Shown here in pieces: positions 59,252 through 64,000 of a stretch of DNA of 64,000 nt. The stretch is from NCBI RefSeq assembly GCF_040958095.1, contig NC_091188.1, positions 1,710,962-1,774,961 on the forward strand. Direction: 5' to 3'. This stretch comes from Procambarus clarkii. Its lineage: Eukaryota; Arthropoda; Malacostraca; Decapoda; Cambaridae. The position numbers and the translations under genes are program-made. The notes beneath the pieces were generated by a model. It did no database searches. It worked only from the letters and a program-made list of their open reading frames with translations, and was not told where the DNA came from. Within the stretch, counting starts at the first letter, position 1, and every line of letters starts with the position of its first letter.

Positions 59252-59635
59252 TGTTTTAATGGAGGAAAAAACAAGGACTGTACATATACATGAAGGAAGG
59301 GAGGTACAACACGCGCGTCCTTTCACGGACTGAACGTACGGTAATAAATTAGAGTGATGAGCACCTTGGTTGGCCGTAGAAAAAAATGTAGAATTCAGGT
59401 CTCGGTTGTGGACGGCTGGCTCCGGGAGTTAGAGTCGACCGCCCACACGTCGCGCGGTACAAACTTAGCAATATATCCTGTCTGTACACTATGTACACTG
59501 TACACCTTTGTACACACTATGTACATCACTGAGGACGGGGGACAGACGGGGCCCTCCACGGTGGGTTGACGTGGGTGGGGGAGTGGGTGGGTGTCAGGTG
59601 GGGGTTGTGTGGGGGGCCCCACAGGCCGCCCACTG
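59252..59635 (-). other. Probable 3' UTR of the Zic gene
   Basis: This stretch lies between the Zic stop codon and the first AATAAA on the minus strand. It includes a short G-rich segment (59560-59620) and a GTACAC-rich segment (59480-59530). The end is inferred only from the poly(A) signal. Confidence 0.5.
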
Positions 59636-60165
59636 TTAGTACGCCGTGGAGGTGGGCGGTAAGACGTGCGTCAAGCCGCCCACAGGACTGTGTTCGTTGC
59701 TGGGCGGCGTGGGCATCCCCGCGGCACTCTGACACACGTACCATTCACTTAGATTAGTTGAGTGTCCCCCGACGGCCGTGTTCCCGCCACCGCTGCCACC
59801 CGTGTTGCCGCCGCCCGCGCCGCCGCCGCCCGCGCCACCCGCCCCCGCCCCGCCCAGACCCGAGCCGGAGACGAGCGCCGTCTGACCCGTGTTGGACGAA
59901 GACACGAGCGAAGACGACGTTGAGGTGCCGTTAGTGGTGGTGGAGTCGTCGCTCTCGTAGCCAGAGCCCGAGGGCGGCGGGGACTTGCCGTGGACCTTCA
60001 TGTGCTTCCTGAGGGAGGACGGGTGGGTGTAGGACTTGTCGCAGCCTCGCACCTTGCAGTTGTAGGGCTTGTCGGACGTGTGGACGTGCGAGTGTTTCTT
60101 CCTGTCGGAGGAGTTGGCGAAGCGTCGGTCGCAGCCCTCATACTCGCACCGGAACGGCTTCTCTC
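59636..60165 (-). CDS. zic: Zic / odd-paired family zinc-finger transcription factor, terminal coding exon (partial gene)
   Basis: Zic proteins are nuclear DNA-binding regulators of segmentation, neural and mesodermal patterning (odd-paired in insects). The exon encodes 175 residues plus a split codon. It opens with the linker EKPF, then finger 4 (C-x4-C-x12-H-x3-H, containing [16 protein letters not shown]), the linker TSDKPYN, and finger 5 ([18 protein letters not shown]). These last two fingers are close to invariant in the family. A Ser/Thr-rich stretch and a Gly/Ala run follow, then the conserved C-terminal motif SEWYVCQ and the stop (TAA, complement of 59636-59638). The acceptor reads tttgtgtttcag on the minus strand, and the exon starts at phase 1 inside the Gly codon of the TGEKP linker. 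Fingers 1-3 and the start codon must lie upstream, beyond 60165; I could not find them in this window. The exon is clearly GC-richer than its surroundings. Family identity is very secure; which Zic paralogue this is cannot be told. Confidence 0.96.
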
Positions 60166-60300
60166 CTGAAACACAAAACTCACATTACTCACAATTGAAA
60201 GATGGCGGACCTGTAAACATTAATTCTCGACCATTTTTCCGAAACCAAAAAACGGTAATGAAATACATAGAAGTCATACATATATATATATATATATTAT
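60166..60300 (-). promoter_or_regulatory. 3' end of the last Zic intron, with splice acceptor
   Basis: The acceptor AG is at 60166-60167 on the minus strand, preceded by a T-rich tract (gttttgtgtttcag). Further into the intron is a short (TA)n at 60281-60298. The intron continues leftwards on the gene strand towards 64000 with no recognisable zinc-finger exon. Confidence 0.7.
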
Positions 60301-61003
60301 ATGTATAAAAGGTCATGTAATTTAATGTGATTAACGACCATTGCGTACACCATAGGACAGAGTATACATATACACCACACTGGATACACAGGCTGGTGAA
60401 GCCCCGTGTCGCGATACATGTGTACTGGCTACATTTTTTTTTTTGGGGGGGGGAAGGGGGGTGTAGCAACCGGAAGCAATCAACAATTACTTCTAACCTG
60501 CACTTCTTATAATGATAATATTGGCTAGTTTTAAAACAATATTTTCGTTACAATATCTATGTATTTACATAAATTATTATAATAAATCGATGCCAAGTCG
60601 TTTGTTAATACATAACATATTTAGATTATGGGGTTATTACAGGATCATAATAAAAATGTGCTGCATATTATTATTGAAAATCTATGGAAAAATCAGTAAC
60701 TGATTTTCCCCCCATTGATACATCACGTTAATCTGACTACTTCGTGTATTTGAAGAGAAGCGATGGAGGTGGAATTTCTAGACCACAAACCATAGTGCAT
60801 GGAAGGGGGAGGGGAGGGCGTTGTGTGAAACCCTGGTTAGGCTTCATTGGAAGCCTCAGGAACCCTAGAGGATTCAGTTGAATCTCAGGTTACATTGCTC
60901 TTTTTGACCATGTGTAGTGGTCTAAGACGTGTGCTTGGGAGTACCTGGAGTACCCCCCAAGGTACTAAAGGTACTGTGTCATCACTCCCATGGTCATTAA
61001 GGT

Positions 61004-61066
61004 ACTGTATCATTAAGGTACTGTATCATTAAGGTACTGTATCATTAAGGTACTGTATCATTAAGG
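61004..61066. repeat. 16-bp tandem repeat (ggtactgtatcattaa)
   Basis: Four to five units in the putative Zic intron. Confidence 0.9.
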
Positions 61067-61701
61067 TACGTCATAACCCCTTGAGAGGTTGGCAGGCCTG
61101 AGGCCCAACACTAAACCTGCAGCAGTGCCAGTAACAGTGCCACTGAGAACAAAACAAAGGGCCTGTACATGCGGGCCAACCATCAGGCCAGAAAACCGTA
61201 ATTCCCGCCATTTATCAGAAGCCCTGAGGGGCGGTAAATCATGGCACTGTACCCCGCCTGTAATGGTGGCAGGCCAGGCCTCCATATTTCTCTCCCATGT
61301 TCCTGCCGCTGCCTCCAGTAATGTATAGGTGGCCTGGAGCTCTTCGCTGAAGCCTCCACTGCGCCTTCCTCGCACTCAAGGCCTCCACGACGCCTGCTCG
61401 CACTCAAGGGTACTAAGGCCCGAGTGAAGAGAAACACTGGGTTTAAGAGCCCCTCCATAAAACACCTCAACACCGACTCTTTGAGACAACACAATATGGA
61501 ACGGAGACCTGTGCCCGCTGCCCCTCATTCTTCGGGTTACCTTGTCCACAGGTACCTCGGTACCTCGGCCACAGGTACCTCGGTACCTCGGCCAAGGGTA
61601 CCTCATTATCTCGTGCAATAACACCATGGGATGAAGAAGCGTCCAGCAAGTCCCAGATCAACACGGGAGGAAGGTCAAGGGAACTGGAACTAGGGGCGTG
61701 C

Positions 61702-61808
<107 letters not shown>

Positions 61809-62578
61809 CACTAAAAGAAACTGGCAGAGTGGAAGAAAGGGAAGAAAAAGGTCAGTATGAACAAGAGAACCCCTAGCGGCCATGAATGGAGGCTGTAGAC
61901 ACAGATGAGCCGTGAGAGTAGCTCACTCCATCGCCGTGGAGTAAAGTAGATGAAGGAGACAGTAGAAAAAAAACAATTAACTCCATTCGTATTCCATTTG
62001 GCGGTAGAGAGCTGAGATGGCGGAGGACCAGGAGGTAGAGGTCAACTCTATAGACGTTAACAAAAGGGACTGAGTACCTAACACACCACTATACTCATAC
62101 CAAATCGAGCCCATGTCCCCAAACTCCACCCAGTCAATACCGCCCACGCCCCCACCCCGCCCACACCACGCAACACACCACACACCAGCCTAACCCACCA
62201 CCCAGATCTCAAGCTTTCACAACACTCCAAAATTCCATTCCTGGCCATAAGCCACTCTAGGGGCTGGCTATGCCCCCGGGGGCGACCCTGCGCCCGGCTG
62301 TATGGTCGGTAATCTCCTCTAGATGGTCACCATTCAGGGGCATAGAGGCGCACCCAGGCCCTGGAAATTGTCGACTGTGTAACACTCTCGCTCAGGACCT
62401 GCGGTGACGTCCTCAACAGCTAATTTATGAGCCTCCGGGATAACTGCTGGTGATTCATTCAAAGCACTCTGAGCTTTGTTTGTGTCGAGTAATTATCCAT
62501 TAAGCAAGATGTAGCATGATACGATAACTTCTAAAAAAAATGCAGACACATCCCAGATCAGCCTGAGGAGGGTGACAG

Positions 62579-62640
62579 CTGCAGCACCAGCAACACCAGC
62601 AGCAGCAGCAGCACCAGCAGCCGCAAAAGCAGCAGCTTGC
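62579..62640. repeat. (GCA)-rich low-complexity repeat
   Basis: Mixed gcagca/ccagca units. On the minus strand a frame gives an Ala-rich peptide, but it has no flanking splice signals or homology I recognise. Confidence 0.8.
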
Positions 62641-63417
62641 TGCTGTGTTAAAGCTTCGTGGTTCAAGCCCCGTGTGTTGGGAGTGACTTCCACGCAGCGG
62701 ACGGGTGTGTAACAAGAGTCGCGGGGACCAGCACGCTTCGCAACGATGCACTCGCGCAAAGCTCAAGAGTTGAGTGCGCTCTCTGCACAGAGCCGCAAGG
62801 CACCGTGCCTCACCCTTCACCACAGTGCCACACGTGCCTCTAGTGCCGGCGTGTGGCCCCCTAAGCCAACCTCAACCAGCACTAACACAACTATAACCAA
62901 CTTCCTCCCGAGACACATTTAATCCCCCCCCCCCCCGGCTTCCAGTGCTGAGTTTTCATTTCAAATATTTCTCTCTTGGGCTCTTAACAAAAGCTGAATA
63001 GCGGAAGACGACCAAGAAGTTTACATAATCAATTCTCCCAAGAAGAAATGGGCCATTCTGTCAAGGGTTCGCCACTTGAAATACGGTCCAATAACAGCCA
63101 TTCAGCTCACTAGGAACAGGAAGAATGGGGCGAGGGAATGAATGAATGGCCGAGGTTATACTAACGGAAAGCAGGTACGCCACTGCCGGCTATGTCAGCT
63201 TCGGCGCCCCATTTCCGACCTGGAGAGTTATTAATTATTATCTTCATCGTCATGCTAAACCACTGGCCAAGCCAAGCACCCCAAGCCACTTAAGCACACG
63301 TCGCCACTCGCCAAAACAACAGGACAAAGCCAAACCAAACGAACTTGAAGACTTTTACGATCCAGTCTCTTTCAGGCGAGGAGTTGGCAGCTCCGGAGGG
63401 ACCGACACCTGAGGGGG

Positions 63418-63565
63418 AGTGTTCCGACACCGAAGGGGAAGTGTTCGGACATCGGGGGGAGTGCTCCGACACCGGGGGAAGTGCTCCGACACCGAAGGGA
63501 AGTGTTCGGACACCGGAGGAAGTGCTCCGACACCGGAGGGGAAGTGTCCGGACACCGGGAGATCG
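63418..63565. repeat. About 21-bp G-rich tandem repeat
   Basis: Seven imperfect units of gtgttccgacaccgaagggg. Open frames on both strands reflect the unit length. Confidence 0.88.
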
Positions 63566-63797
63566 TATAGGCAACTCTTCTCCAAACAGCAGCGCGTGGC
63601 CCACGATAAACAGGGTACTCAGGAGCTGGTAGTGCCCGCCGGCCGTCGCTCCGGATCCTTATCTTGACAACGGGAGGCTGGTGCTGGTCCTCCTCGTCCT
63701 CCTCCCCGTTAGTAATTCATTAACGCGTCGACCTTTTCAATTGTATGAATATAGGAGAACGGTGCACTGTGTACTGGAGGCTAATTTGGTTCATAGA

Positions 63798-64000
63798 GAG
63801 AGAGGGAGAAAGACAGGGATGGAGGAGAGGGAGTCAGAGAAGAAGAGAGAGAGAGCGAGCGACAGAGAGGCAGAGAGAGAGAGAGCTAGAGAGAGCTAGA
63901 GAGAGCAAGAGAGAGCTAGAGAGAGCTAGAGAGAGCAAGAGAGAGCTAGAGAGAGAGAGAGCTAGAGAGAGCTACAGAGAGCAAGAGGGAGCGCTAGAGA
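63798..64000. repeat. GA-rich repeat with gagagctagagagagct units, running off the window
   Basis: Starts as GA-rich DNA and becomes a tandem array of agagagcta and agagagcaa units to the last base. Confidence 0.9.

Noticed and set aside
62493-62823. Ala-rich frame that might be the Zic N-terminus
   Set aside because: It has no zinc-finger or known Zic N-terminal motif, and the Ala run comes from a GCA repeat; the frame continues into unrelated sequence.

Overview
The window looks like gene-poor nuclear DNA of a decapod crustacean. A freshwater crayfish is my best guess. The evidence is indirect: arthropod-type Zic coding sequence, several tRNA-derived and fold-back repeat families, many degraded CR1/Jockey-type LINEs, and a very high density of micro- and minisatellites. 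I see no operons, plasmid features, CRISPR arrays or prokaryotic genes. Most open frames here are artefacts of tandem repeats whose unit length is a multiple of three, or of dinucleotide tracts.

The only host gene I recognise firmly is a Zic/odd-paired family transcription factor on the minus strand. Its terminal coding exon is 59636-60165. It encodes the last two C2H2 fingers and the C-terminal tail, and starts at a clear splice acceptor. A poly(A) signal candidate lies about 385 bases past the stop. The upstream exons (fingers 1-3 and the N-terminus) were not found in the 3.8 kb up to the window edge, so the intron is long. A second, unidentified coding exon is possible at 8801-8942 on the minus strand.

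The best-preserved mobile element is a 5'-truncated non-LTR retrotransposon at about 52049-54820 (+). It keeps part of the endonuclease, a complete reverse transcriptase and a 3' UTR ending in (AC)n. At least a dozen other LINE scraps are scattered at about 9.9-10.9, 16.2, 16.8, 22.2, 28.1-28.7, 31.9-32.3, 37.4-38.3, 43.6-44.5, 46.0-46.4 and 54.8-55.0 kb. Several LINE 3' ends run straight into (AC)n or a minisatellite, so retrotransposition probably seeded part of the repeat load.

Four short repeat families stand out. (1) A fold-back retroposon of about 75-207 bp has visible 11-14 bp target-site duplications in five copies, three of them inside older LINEs. (2) A two-hairpin repeat of about 60-90 bp has seven loci, one expanded into a 56-bp array. 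(3) tRNA-derived SINEs with B boxes. (4) A 987-bp element at 32616-33602 has perfect 14-bp inverted ends flanked by TTAA, so it is a non-autonomous piggyBac-like transposon. Regulatory candidates are a CCAAT/CRE/GC-box cluster near 56.95-57.12 kb and a pair of palindromic CREs near 20.9 kb. Remaining stretches are low-complexity or unique non-coding DNA in which I see no gene.
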